Below are positions 24,947 through 32,521 of a DNA stretch of 64,000 nucleotides, piece after piece (position 1 is the first letter of the stretch; every line of letters begins with the position of its first letter). Both the position numbers and the translations under genes were made by a program. This DNA is from Zoogloea dura (GTDB lineage: Bacteria > Pseudomonadota > Gammaproteobacteria > Burkholderiales > Rhodocyclaceae). The stretch is from positions 186,001-250,000 of the forward strand of contig NZ_JABBGA010000001.1 in the NCBI RefSeq assembly GCF_012927165.1, written 5' to 3'. The notes below the pieces were generated by a model that searched no databases, had not been told where the DNA came from, and worked only from the letters and a program-made list of their open reading frames with translations.

Positions 24947-26332
24947 ATGGCTAAAACCACCATCGCTAGAAATCTAAAGGTTAATCAATATCACACGGTG
25001 TCTGCAAAACTGGTTCATCTTGATGGGGAGAATCCTCGCCATGAAATGAAGCACCGAGAGGCCGAAATAATTGCCGAGCTGTGTGATGAACAACTAGTTG
25101 TTCTTGCTGCTGATATCGCTAAGCGTGGTGCGATGAGTCCCTTTGATGTAATGGGGGTAGTGAACCATGAGGGCTTGCCAGGGCACTATATTGCGGTAGA
25201 GGGAAATCGTCGTACTTGTGCAATGATATTGTTGTCAGATCCAGAGCGGGCGCCAACTCAAGCTTATCGGTCCATTTTCAAGAGAATAGCAAATCAAGCA
25301 AAGTTGCCTGAGAATGTGCACGTATTCCTATTTCGGGATCGCGATGATGCTCAGCCATGGATTGAGCTACGACATCTAGGCGCGCAGGGGGGTAAGGGGA
25401 TCAGAGAATGGAGCACAAATGCAAAAGCTAGGGCATCAAAAAGGTCCACGTCCAATACTACAGCCAAGGCTGATATTCTTGCATTGCTGATTCTGGAGCG
25501 CTTGCGGGCGATAGGTTTAATTGATGAGGAGCAGCGTGCTGGTGTTCCTATTACTACACTTTCGCGGTATCTAAACAATAAAACCCGCCGATCTATTTTT
25601 GGTCTGGGTGAAGTCAGCGATGATGGTGAGCTAATTTTCACTCATGATCCTGATGAAGTTGATGCCGTGCTTCAACGTTTTGTGTTGGATAGTATTGCCG
25701 TCGAAGGCGGTGGGGCTCCTCGTGTAAACTCAAGAGCAAAGGCCAAAGATTGTGACGCATACGTCAGCGATCTCGCGACGAATGGATTGACACCGACCAC
25801 ACGCCTAGAAAATCCTTCTCCTCCTCCTGATCCCCAAAAAGATAAGTCTTTGGCGGAGCGTTCTAGTGCATCAAATAGTAGATCTCGGAGCGCCCCTAAT
25901 CCAGTCCTTCGGAATAAGTTCATCACAAGCAGCTTTACCGTTAAGACTCAGGATAAAGTCCTGTCCAGGCTGCGACAAGAGATGCTAAGGCAGCCTATAG
26001 AAGACCACGAGTTTGCAGCGAATTACCTTCTTCGTGCGTTTGTGGAGAGAATTCTTGTTCTTTATATTCGCCACAGCAATCCCAATCACCAGCACAAAAA
26101 TGATGCCGATCTCAGTCAGTTGTGTGCCAACAAAGCTAGGGACAAGAACGCTCCACGGAATATTCAATTGGTATTGAGTCAAGCAAGTTCGGAGAAGCAC
26201 ATTCCACATAGCTTGCACACGCTAGGAACTGCTGTTCACGGAAGCACCTTTCCTGTCCGTAAGCAGCTATTAGCCGTGTTCGATACTTGGGAGCCTGCGC
26301 TCCGTTACATGCTGGACTCGCTGCATGATTAA
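24947..26332 (+). CDS. ParB/Srx-fold N-terminal protein of unknown function
   Basis: A 461-residue protein encoded by visibly AT-richer DNA than the surrounding phage. Residues ~10-100 look like a ParB/sulfiredoxin-fold domain: KLVHLDGENPRHE, LAADIAKRGAMSPFDVMGVV and YIAVEGNRRTCAMILL. The middle (~110-290) includes a helical region with TTLSRYLNNKTRRSIFG and a polar linker. The C-terminal ~120 residues are helical (NYLLRAFVERILVLYIRH, then HTLGTAVHGSTFPVRK), possibly HEPN/DUF4145-like. ATG 24947 is used; a GTG at 24908 in frame is an alternative. Its neighbour is a Dam-type methylase and both lie between the two operator groups. It could be a nuclease or sensor of a defence or exclusion system; this is inference. 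Confidence 0.72.
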   Translation: MAKTTIARNLKVNQYHTVSAKLVHLDGENPRHEMKHREAEIIAELCDEQLVVLAADIAKRGAMSPFDVMGVVNHEGLPGHYIAVEGNRRTCAMILLSDPERAPTQAYRSIFKRIANQAKLPENVHVFLFRDRDDAQPWIELRHLGAQGGKGIREWSTNAKARASKRSTSNTTAKADILALLILERLRAIGLIDEEQRAGVPITTLSRYLNNKTRRSIFGLGEVSDDGELIFTHDPDEVDAVLQRFVLDSIAVEGGGAPRVNSRAKAKDCDAYVSDLATNGLTPTTRLENPSPPPDPQKDKSLAERSSASNSRSRSAPNPVLRNKFITSSFTVKTQDKVLSRLRQEMLRQPIEDHEFAANYLLRAFVERILVLYIRHSNPNHQHKNDADLSQLCANKARDKNAPRNIQLVLSQASSEKHIPHSLHTLGTAVHGSTFPVRKQLLAVFDTWEPALRYMLDSLHD

Positions 26333-26365
26333 TGGATGGTGTTTAAATTCTTCTGGTCAATTTTC

Positions 26366-26371
26366 TATAAT
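26366..26371 (+). promoter_or_regulatory. -10 box for the adenine methylase gene
   Basis: A perfect TATAAT 17 bp before the methylase ATG, with an AT-rich TTTAAA-like -35 region (26342-26347, 18-bp spacing). The predicted transcript would have a leader of only about ten bases. Confidence 0.5.
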
Positions 26372-26388
26372 TTTGTTAAGTTGGCCAA

Positions 26389-27255
26389 ATGCCTATAACT
26401 GATTCTCCACTTCGCTATCCTGGCGGGAAGACCCAACTATCACCTTTTGTCTTGGATCTCGTTCGATCCAATGATCTGATGCGGGGGGTTTACGCAGAGC
26501 CGTTCGCAGGAGGGGCGGGTGTTGCTTGGCGCTTGCTGCTTAATGGAGACATGAGTGAGGTGTGGCTAAACGATGTAGATCCAGCGATTTACACGTTTTG
26601 GTATGCCGTTGTGCATGAGCCCGACCCACTGTGTGAAAAGATTCTCAAAACTAAAGTCACAATAGAGGAGTGGTTTCGCCAGCGAGAGATTATTCAAGAT
26701 AGGGCCGCCGATCTACAGGCCCGTGCATTTTCTACACTATTTCTAAATAGAACGAATAGATCGGGAATTCTTAAGGGAGGAGTAATTGGTGGAAAAAATC
26801 AGAATGGTAGTTACAAGCTAGACTGTCGCTTTAACCGTGAAGATTTGATCAATAAAATTCAGAGGATTCACTCGTACCGTGAAGTGATTCAGTTAAGTCA
26901 GCTAGATGCGGAGCAGTGCCTGATTCGCTGGAATAAGCTTCTTCCGAAAAGAGCGCTTATAAATATTGATCCGCCTTATTATGCGCAAGGGCGGGATCTC
27001 TATCTAAGTTTTTATGAAGCTGCGGATCACGCTCGTTTGGCGAAGCTGGTTAGAGGCCTAGATTCTCCATGGATGCTTACATACGACGACACCCCTGAGA
27101 TTGAAAATTTGTATATGGGGCTTCCCCTGTATCGAAAAGGCTTGACCTATTACGCCCAAGTAAAGCGAAAAGCCTCTGAACTTCTAGTGCTCTCGCCAAG
27201 ACTGGTCGCGCCAAGTGGGCTATTTATGGGTGAAACTGAGCCCGAATTGGCATAA
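26389..27255 (+). CDS. D12-class N6-adenine DNA methyltransferase (Dam-like)
   Basis: A 288-residue methyltransferase. Motif X/I is PLRYPGGKTQLSPF followed by YAEPFAGGAGVAWRL, and the catalytic motif IV is DPPYY at residues 194-198. The order (motif X, I, target domain, IV) is that of the Dam/DpnM group, which often methylates GATC-like sites; the actual site is not deducible. The gene is AT-rich like the ParB-like gene 56 bp upstream. No cognate restriction enzyme is recognisable, unless the ParB-like protein serves as one. Confidence 0.88.
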   Translation: MPITDSPLRYPGGKTQLSPFVLDLVRSNDLMRGVYAEPFAGGAGVAWRLLLNGDMSEVWLNDVDPAIYTFWYAVVHEPDPLCEKILKTKVTIEEWFRQREIIQDRAADLQARAFSTLFLNRTNRSGILKGGVIGGKNQNGSYKLDCRFNREDLINKIQRIHSYREVIQLSQLDAEQCLIRWNKLLPKRALINIDPPYYAQGRDLYLSFYEAADHARLAKLVRGLDSPWMLTYDDTPEIENLYMGLPLYRKGLTYYAQVKRKASELLVLSPRLVAPSGLFMGETEPELA

Positions 27256-27351
27256 TTAACCTCAATCTAGTTTTGGGCGAGGTTTGTTCAAAGCAGTTTA
27301 GGAAAGGACCTGAGTCCTGACAGGAGACAGAGGGCAGAGATCAGGATGATC

Positions 27352-28092
27352 TCAGTAATCCTCGCTCCGCCAGGCCTTCACGATCCGGCCGAACACCTCG
27401 AAGTCCATGCCGTCGCGAATCGTCCATTCCCGGTAAGCCTTGTTTTCGCTGATGGCCACCAGTCCCTCGCCGGGGATGCGCTGCAACCTCTTAATGAACC
27501 CCTCATTGCCCACGCGGAAGAAGTAGATCCCGTCGAAGTCGACCTGCTTCACACCGGTGTCCACGATGAGGGGATCACCTGGTTCGTAGAGCGGGCGCAT
27601 CGAGTCGCCGAACCCTGTGACCACACAGAGGTTCGCAGCGGCGCTGCAGTTCTTGATGTTCTTCTGAATCCACTCGGGCGTCACGGTCCAGCTCTCGATC
27701 AGACCAGGCTGATCTCTCAGGATGACGCCTCCGTCTCCCATCGCGCCGCCTGTGTCGTAGTGCCGAATAACGACCACATTGTTACCCATACTGGGTGAAT
27801 GTACAGTGGCAAGCTTCATTGCGCCGATGCTGGTCGGCGTGGTAGTCAAGCTATCCTTGCCCAGTGTTTCGTCGGCCGGGCGTTTGGGGCCACGTCCTTC
27901 TGTGAGCCAAAGCTGATTGACGCCCAGAAAGTCCGATGCTCGGATCGCTGTGGATGCCTTGAGCGACTTGGTTTCCCCGGACAGCCAATTGCTGACCGAT
28001 GGCGGCTTGACTTGGCATGCCCGCGCGAGGTCTGCAGGGCTTACCCCGGCTTCATCCAGCGCTTCCTTCATTCGTTCTGACAGTGTGCTCAT
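27352..28092 (-). CDS. CI/LexA-like prophage repressor (S24 peptidase)
   Basis: A 246-residue repressor. The N-terminal helix-turn-helix is VSPADLARACQVKPPSVSNWLSG; the C-terminal S24 domain has nucleophile S164 (GDSMRP) and K201 (FIKRL), 37 residues apart as in LexA, so RecA-stimulated self-cleavage is expected. The ATG at 28092 abuts operator OR-a with no Shine-Dalgarno, so a leaderless message from a PRM-type promoter is likely. It should bind the TTAGG-type palindromes on both sides. Confidence 0.9.
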   Translation of the reverse strand: MSTLSERMKEALDEAGVSPADLARACQVKPPSVSNWLSGETKSLKASTAIRASDFLGVNQLWLTEGRGPKRPADETLGKDSLTTTPTSIGAMKLATVHSPSMGNNVVVIRHYDTGGAMGDGGVILRDQPGLIESWTVTPEWIQKNIKNCSAAANLCVVTGFGDSMRPLYEPGDPLIVDTGVKQVDFDGIYFFRVGNEGFIKRLQRIPGEGLVAISENKAYREWTIRDGMDFEVFGRIVKAWRSEDY

Positions 28093-28106
28093 GTAGGCAA
28101 GCCTAA
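28093..28106. promoter_or_regulatory. Repressor operator OR-a
   Basis: GTAGGCAAGCCTAA belongs to the operator family. It begins at the base next to the repressor start codon, so binding here would shut down the repressor's own gene. Confidence 0.75.
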
Positions 28107-28117
28107 TTTGCTGAGAG

Positions 28118-28131
28118 TTAGGTGTGCTTGA
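28118..28131. promoter_or_regulatory. Repressor operator OR-b
   Basis: TTAGGTGTGCTTGA is the most degenerate member of the family (right arm CTTGA). Its centre is 25 bp from OR-a and 23 bp from OR-c. Its last bases overlap the -35 box of PR. Confidence 0.68.
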
Positions 28132-28157
28132 CATTGACGATTAGGTGCGCCTAACAT
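28128..28157 (+). promoter_or_regulatory. Rightward early promoter PR
   Basis: TTGACA (28128-28133) and TAACAT (28152-28157) have an 18-bp spacer. The predicted start, about 7 bases past the -10 box, coincides with the Cro-like ATG at 28164, so the message would be leaderless. OR-b overlaps the -35 and OR-c the spacer and -10. Confidence 0.72.
28141..28154. promoter_or_regulatory. Repressor operator OR-c
   Basis: TTAGGTGCGCCTAA is the best-matching member of the operator family at OR, with full 5-bp arms, and covers the -10 region of PR. Confidence 0.8.
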
Positions 28158-28163
28158 TTGTTC

Positions 28164-28373
28164 ATGGACAAGATCACCTCTCCCTCCGAGATCATCGACG
28201 CGCTAGGCGGGACTTCTGCCGTCGCTGAGCTTTGCGAAGTCAAGCCGCCTTCCGTCTCGGAGTGGCGGACAAAAGGCATTCCGCGGGCACGACTGAAGTT
28301 TCTCAAGCTGGCGAGGCCTGAGGTTTTCCAGGCCATCCCGTGCGCTCCGCCTCCATCCCAGGAGGCCGCCTGA
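28164..28373 (+). CDS. Cro-like helix-turn-helix regulator
   Basis: A 69-residue DNA-binding protein of the Cro/YdaS type: GGTSAVAELCEVKPPSVSEWRTKGIPRARL is the helix-turn-helix, and its recognition helix (KPPSVSEW) closely resembles that of the repressor (KPPSVSNW), as expected for two proteins sharing operators. It is divergent from the repressor. There is no Shine-Dalgarno before the ATG. Followed by a terminator. Confidence 0.85.
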   Translation: MDKITSPSEIIDALGGTSAVAELCEVKPPSVSEWRTKGIPRARLKFLKLARPEVFQAIPCAPPPSQEAA

Positions 28374-28440
28374 TCCGCGTCCCATCTCTTCTCCCCGCCC
28401 GCGCCTCCCTGTCTCCTCCTTCAACGCGGGCGGCTTCAAT

Positions 28441-28470
28441 CCCAGGCCTTCGGGCCTCGGGGTCTTTTTC
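28441..28470 (+). terminator. Intrinsic terminator after the Cro-like gene (tR1-like)
   Basis: AGGCC-TTCG-GGCCT forms a UUCG-capped stem (extended by CCC/GGG with one bulge) followed by TCTTTTTC. Its place between cro and the rest of the rightward operon mirrors lambda tR1 and implies antitermination or leak-through for downstream genes. Confidence 0.8.
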
Positions 28471-28502
28471 TCCAACACCCAACCAGCTGAGCGGAGCGCT
28501 CG

Positions 28503-28934
28503 ATGAACTCACCCATCTCATTTAGCCGGAGCGGTCGATCAGGCTCGGACGGCAAAAACACCGAACGGATCAGCGCTGACGTTCCGGTTGGCCTTCTGTG
28601 CGACATCAGCGACGCGGCTGAGGCCTTCCGCGAGCACACGCCGACGGCGACGCGCGCCGAAGTCATCCGCAGCCTCATCGACGAGCACCTGAACGGTTGC
28701 ATCGTCGCTTTGAGCCGGACATATCCCGGGGCTCCAGGGATGACCCTCGATGCAGCGGAGCAAGCCCTTGCTGTCCTTGAGGGGAAGACGGTGGACGAGT
28801 ATCGGCGGTGGGTCATGGCCGCGCACATCTTCGGGCGTCTTCACGCTGACAAGATCATCGGTGACGCATTGGCGCCGGCCCAGCCTCTGAATGAGTCTGG
28901 TTCTGGTCCGGTTCCGGTGGGGAAGGGCGCATGA
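28503..28934 (+). CDS. Hypothetical phage protein
   Basis: A 143-residue protein. Residues 25-60 (VPVGLLCDISDAAEAFREHTPTATRAEVIRSLIDEHL) look like a ribbon-helix-helix-type segment; the rest is helical without motifs. First gene after the terminator. Its stop overlaps the next start (ATGA). Function unknown; a DNA-binding regulator is possible. Confidence 0.65.
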   Translation: MNSPISFSRSGRSGSDGKNTERISADVPVGLLCDISDAAEAFREHTPTATRAEVIRSLIDEHLNGCIVALSRTYPGAPGMTLDAAEQALAVLEGKTVDEYRRWVMAAHIFGRLHADKIIGDALAPAQPLNESGSGPVPVGKGA

Positions 28935-29197
28935 AGCCCGAAATCCAGACCCTGACCGTGGAGATGGACCCGGAGAAGATCCGGCCCGCGCCCCAGGTGC
29001 TCGAGCTGGCGCCGCGAGAGGACATTCCTTCCCGGGCCTTCACGCACCCCCGTGTGCCTAGGCTGAACTGGGAGGCGCTGGCCGTGATCGCCGCCGACGC
29101 GCTGCTGTGGGTCCTCATCGTGCTGGTGATCCTGATGATCGCGAGCCCGGAGCTGCTGGCCGGCGTCTCGGAGTGGGTCGGGGAGGTGCTGCCGTGA
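28931..29197 (+). CDS. Small membrane protein
   Basis: An 88-residue protein with a charged N-terminal half and one strong hydrophobic segment (about residues 48-72: LAVIAADALLWVLIVLVILM). It overlaps both neighbours by 4 bp. No family recognised. Confidence 0.65.
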   Translation: MKPEIQTLTVEMDPEKIRPAPQVLELAPREDIPSRAFTHPRVPRLNWEALAVIAADALLWVLIVLVILMIASPELLAGVSEWVGEVLP

Positions 29198-30987
29198 CTT
29201 CACAGCTCCGCCTTCTGATGGACGAGAAGCTCATCGTGGACCTGTTTGCCGGTGGCGGCGGCATGTCGGTGGCGATGGAAATGGCTTGGGGCCGAAGCCC
29301 GGACATCGCGATCAACCACAACGATGACGCCTTGAGCCTGCACCGGCACAACCACCCGCAGACGCGCCACTTCGTGGCCGACGTCTTCGAGGTGTGCCCA
29401 CGTGGTGCGACGCAGGGCCGGCCGGTGGGTTGGCTGCACCTCTCGCCGGATTGCACCCATCACTCCCAGGCCCGCGGCGGCCAGCCCCGCAGTGCCAAGA
29501 TCCGTGCGCTCGCATGGGTTGGCGTCCGCTGGGCTGGGCAAGTGCTGCCCGACGTGATCAGCCTTGAGAACGTCAAGCAGTTCCTGAAATGGGGGCCGCT
29601 GATCGCGAAGCGTGACGCAGCTACCGGCCGGGTCGTGAAGCTGGATGGCAGTGTGGCAGCAGCTGGCGAGCGCGTGACGGTGGAGAACCAGTTCCTGGTA
29701 CCGGACCCCCGGCGGGAAGGGCATACCTATCGCCGGTTCGTGCGCCTACTTGAGGGCCTGGGCTACACGGTCGACAAGCGCCTGATTGTCGCTGCGAACC
29801 ATGGCGGGCACACGACCCGCGAACGCCTGTTCATGATCGCGAGCCGCACGGGCCAGCCGATCCTGTGGGAGGAGCCGACGCACTTCAAGAAGCCGGCGCG
29901 CGGGCAGCGCCGCTGGCGTCCGGCGGCGGATTGCATCGACTGGTCCATCGGTTGCGCGAGCATTCTCGATCGCCAGCGCCCGCTGGCTGATGCGACCTTG
30001 CGCCGGATTGCCCGTGGGATCGTGCGCTATGTGCTGCAGAACGGGGATCCGTTCATCGTGAACATGGCCCACGGCGGGAAGCTGGAGCCAGTAGGGGAGC
30101 CGATCAGCACGATTGCCACGGAGAAGGGTGGTTGTCGGGCCCTGGTGGCGCCGACCCTCATTCAGGCCGGGCACGGCGAAGGCAAGCCAGGCGCAGCGCG
30201 CTGGAGCTACGGCTGCAACGATATTCAGGGGCCCATCGGTACGGTGACTGCCTCCGGTGGTGGCCAGGCCTTGGCCGCGGCTGTGTTGGTCCAGACCGGC
30301 TACGGGGAGCGAGAGGGCCAGGCCCCGCGGGCTCTGGATGTCGGGCGGCCCCTCGGCACGGTCGTGGGCACCGGCAAGCACGCTGTCGCTGCTGCCTACC
30401 TCATGCAGGCCAACGGCGGATTCAACACCACGCCGGGCCACGACGCGCGCCAGCCCATGAGCACGGTCACCAACACCGGCAGCCAGCAGCAACTGGTGTC
30501 GGCGCACTTGATGACCCTGCGCAAGAACTGCGTCGGCGTTGCTGCGGCCGATCCGCTGCCGACGATCACCGCTGGGGCTGAGCATCACGCGCTGGTGGAA
30601 TGCACTCTTTCGCCAGAAGAACAGAACGGCGCCCTACGTACTGCCGCCTTTCTCATGCGCTACTACGGCGAAGGCGGCCAATGGTCGGACCTGCGCGACC
30701 CAATGACCACTGTCACAACGAAGGATCGCATGGCCCTTGTGACCGTGACGATCAAGGGCACGCCCTACGTTATCGTCGACATCGGCCTGCGCATGCTCGA
30801 GCCGCGCGAGCTCTTCCGGGCGCAGGACTTCCCGGACAGCTACATCATCGACCGGGGACATGACGGCCGACGGTTCTCGAAATCGGCCCAGGTGCGCATG
30901 GTCGGCAATAGCGTCGATCCGTTGATGGCCGTCGGATTTCTCCGCCTGAATGCGCCTCAGCTTGCGGTAAGGAGGGCGGCTGCATGA
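29194..30987 (+). CDS. C5-cytosine DNA methyltransferase with repeated insert
   Basis: A 597-residue methyltransferase. Motif I is VDLFAGGGGMSVAMEMA, motif IV is SPDCTHHSQARGG with the presumed catalytic C87 (the phage-type variant of the usual PC motif), and motif VI is ENVKQF (from residue 125). Near the C-terminus, EPRELFRAQDFPDSY and KSAQVRMVGNSVDP match motifs IX and X. Between residues ~300 and ~515 a unit resembling x-P-hydrophobic-x-T-V/I-T recurs about six times, apparently in the target-recognition region. The GTG at 29194 overlaps the previous stop. Likely protects phage DNA from host restriction. Confidence 0.85.
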   Translation: MTSQLRLLMDEKLIVDLFAGGGGMSVAMEMAWGRSPDIAINHNDDALSLHRHNHPQTRHFVADVFEVCPRGATQGRPVGWLHLSPDCTHHSQARGGQPRSAKIRALAWVGVRWAGQVLPDVISLENVKQFLKWGPLIAKRDAATGRVVKLDGSVAAAGERVTVENQFLVPDPRREGHTYRRFVRLLEGLGYTVDKRLIVAANHGGHTTRERLFMIASRTGQPILWEEPTHFKKPARGQRRWRPAADCIDWSIGCASILDRQRPLADATLRRIARGIVRYVLQNGDPFIVNMAHGGKLEPVGEPISTIATEKGGCRALVAPTLIQAGHGEGKPGAARWSYGCNDIQGPIGTVTASGGGQALAAAVLVQTGYGEREGQAPRALDVGRPLGTVVGTGKHAVAAAYLMQANGGFNTTPGHDARQPMSTVTNTGSQQQLVSAHLMTLRKNCVGVAAADPLPTITAGAEHHALVECTLSPEEQNGALRTAAFLMRYYGEGGQWSDLRDPMTTVTTKDRMALVTVTIKGTPYVIVDIGLRMLEPRELFRAQDFPDSYIIDRGHDGRRFSKSAQVRMVGNSVDPLMAVGFLRLNAPQLAVRRAAA

Positions 30988-31427
30988 GCGCCACAGACTT
31001 CCTGATCGCGGCCAGCCCGGTACCCCTGGGCCTCGCCCTCTATTGGCTGGTGTCGCGTATCGCCCGGTGGGCAGTACGGCGGAGCCTGGCAAAGCAAGCC
31101 GAGCAGCGGGCGGCCGGTCAGCGCACGACCATGATGCGGTACCGGTCTGGGAACTCCTTGGGCACCAAGAGCAACGTCTCGACGGGCTCGAGCTCCACTG
31201 CCACCACAAGCCCGTCGTCCTGGGAGCATTGCGACCAGGTGGCGACGTTTCGCGCAGCCCAGGCTCCAGCTCATTCGGAGCCGTCGACTGTCGGCGGAGG
31301 AGGGGGCTTCAGCGGTGCAGGCGCGTCTGGAGGCTGGGACTCCGCACCTTGCGGTGGGGCCGATTACTCGTCGAGCAGCTCGAGCGATAGCGGGTCGTGC
31401 TCCTCCTCGTCTTCGGGGAGCGATTGA
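30984..31427 (+). CDS. Single-span membrane protein with Ser/Gly-rich tail
   Basis: A 147-residue protein with an N-terminal hydrophobic segment (FLIAASPVPLGLALYWLVS), a basic stretch and a long low-complexity C-terminus made of Gly and Ser with scattered Asp and Cys. Starts in the stop of the methyltransferase gene (ATGA). Function unknown. Confidence 0.62.
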   Translation: MSATDFLIAASPVPLGLALYWLVSRIARWAVRRSLAKQAEQRAAGQRTTMMRYRSGNSLGTKSNVSTGSSSTATTSPSSWEHCDQVATFRAAQAPAHSEPSTVGGGGGFSGAGASGGWDSAPCGGADYSSSSSSDSGSCSSSSSGSD

Positions 31428-31555
31428 TGGCGGCGCAGATCATTGAGATGTCCGCCTACCGTTCCCGTCATCCGCGCCCCGTGGTGCGCATGCGCATCGT
31501 CTATGACCCGCTGTGGATGCTGCGTGCCTGGCTGGCGTGGTGGGGGATTCGGTAG
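31427..31555 (+). CDS. 42-residue Trp-rich small protein
   Basis: A short gene from ATG 31427 to TAG 31555 fills the space between two coupled genes. It shares one base with the previous stop (TGATG) and ends 3 bp before the DUF1376 start. The sequence is basic (SAYRSRHPRPVVRMRIVYD) with a Trp-rich end (LWMLRAWLAWWGIR). Operon-style spacing supports it; function unknown. Confidence 0.58.
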   Translation: MAAQIIEMSAYRSRHPRPVVRMRIVYDPLWMLRAWLAWWGIR

Positions 31556-31558
31556 TTC

Positions 31559-32521
31559 ATGAACTACTACGAGCACCACATCGGCGACTACATCAAGGCC
31601 ACGGCCCACCTCTCCATGGTGGAGGACGCTGCCTATCGCCGTCTCCTGGACGTCTACTACACACGGGAAGGCCCGCTGCCGGTTGATCGGAAGGCAGTGC
31701 AGAAGCTCGCCCGGGCCCAGTCCAAGGACGAGCGTGCTGCCGTCGAGTATGTGCTCGAGGAGTTCTTCGAACTCGATGCCAACGGCTGGCACCAGCGGCG
31801 CTGCGACGAAGAGATTGCCAAGTACCTGGAGAAGGCGCCGAAGGCCAAGGAGAAGCGGGACAACGCCCGCGACCGCCAGCAGCGTGCCCGTGAGCGCCGG
31901 GCGGCGATGTTCGAAGAGCTTCGTCTCCACGGGATTACCCCACCCTGGGACACGAAAACAGGCGAGCTTGAAACGCTCTTGTTGCGCACCAAGGACACGT
32001 CACGTCACGCACCTGTCACGCGTGACAACACGGCTACCCAGGCACCAGTCCCCAGTCCCCAGACACCAGGTGTACACGCAGCGGCAACAGATCAACGTGA
32101 GGAGGACCCACCGTCACGCGTCGATGTGCCGCTTGCTGCCGACCCGATAACAGGTCGGGCCATCGAGCTGGCCAGCTTGCTCCGACAACGCGGCGCAGCG
32201 CTGCAGGCCTCTGACCCCAGGGTCAGGGTGTGGGCGGAGAAGGGCATCACCGACGCTCAGGCCCTGACGGCCCTCGAGCGGGCCCACGAAAGGCGGGAGG
32301 CCCGCGCTTCGCCGCAGCCGATCAACGCCGGACTGCTCGACTCCATCCTGACCGACATCACGACCCTTGAGGGCAACGACCATGGGACACCCCACCGAAC
32401 CACTGCAGCAGACAGGCGCGCCGCTGTCATCGCCGAACTCACCGGGGCAAACCGCACTTCGCAAGGGGAGCACGATCCCGATGCGCGAACTCTCCCCGGA
32501 GAGGCTCGAAGGGTGCGTTGA
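31559..32521 (+). CDS. DUF1376-domain replication-associated protein (O-like)
   Basis: A 320-residue protein whose first ~90 residues are a DUF1376 domain (YYEHHIGDYIKATAHLSMVE, YRRLLDVYYTREGPLP), usual for phage replication initiators and often next to a P-like loader gene. A long polar linker follows, and the C-terminal part (VRVWAEKGITDAQALTALERA) is a typical small conserved helix region. It overlaps the next gene by 140 bp in a different frame. Confidence 0.82.
   Translation: MNYYEHHIGDYIKATAHLSMVEDAAYRRLLDVYYTREGPLPVDRKAVQKLARAQSKDERAAVEYVLEEFFELDANGWHQRRCDEEIAKYLEKAPKAKEKRDNARDRQQRARERRAAMFEELRLHGITPPWDTKTGELETLLLRTKDTSRHAPVTRDNTATQAPVPSPQTPGVHAAATDQREEDPPSRVDVPLAADPITGRAIELASLLRQRGAALQASDPRVRVWAEKGITDAQALTALERAHERREARASPQPINAGLLDSILTDITTLEGNDHGTPHRTTAADRRAAVIAELTGANRTSQGEHDPDARTLPGEARRVR

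Noticed and set aside
27305-27318. Small hairpin AGGAC-CTGA-GTCCT as terminator for the methylase gene
   Set aside because: Five-bp stem and no T run; too weak to call.
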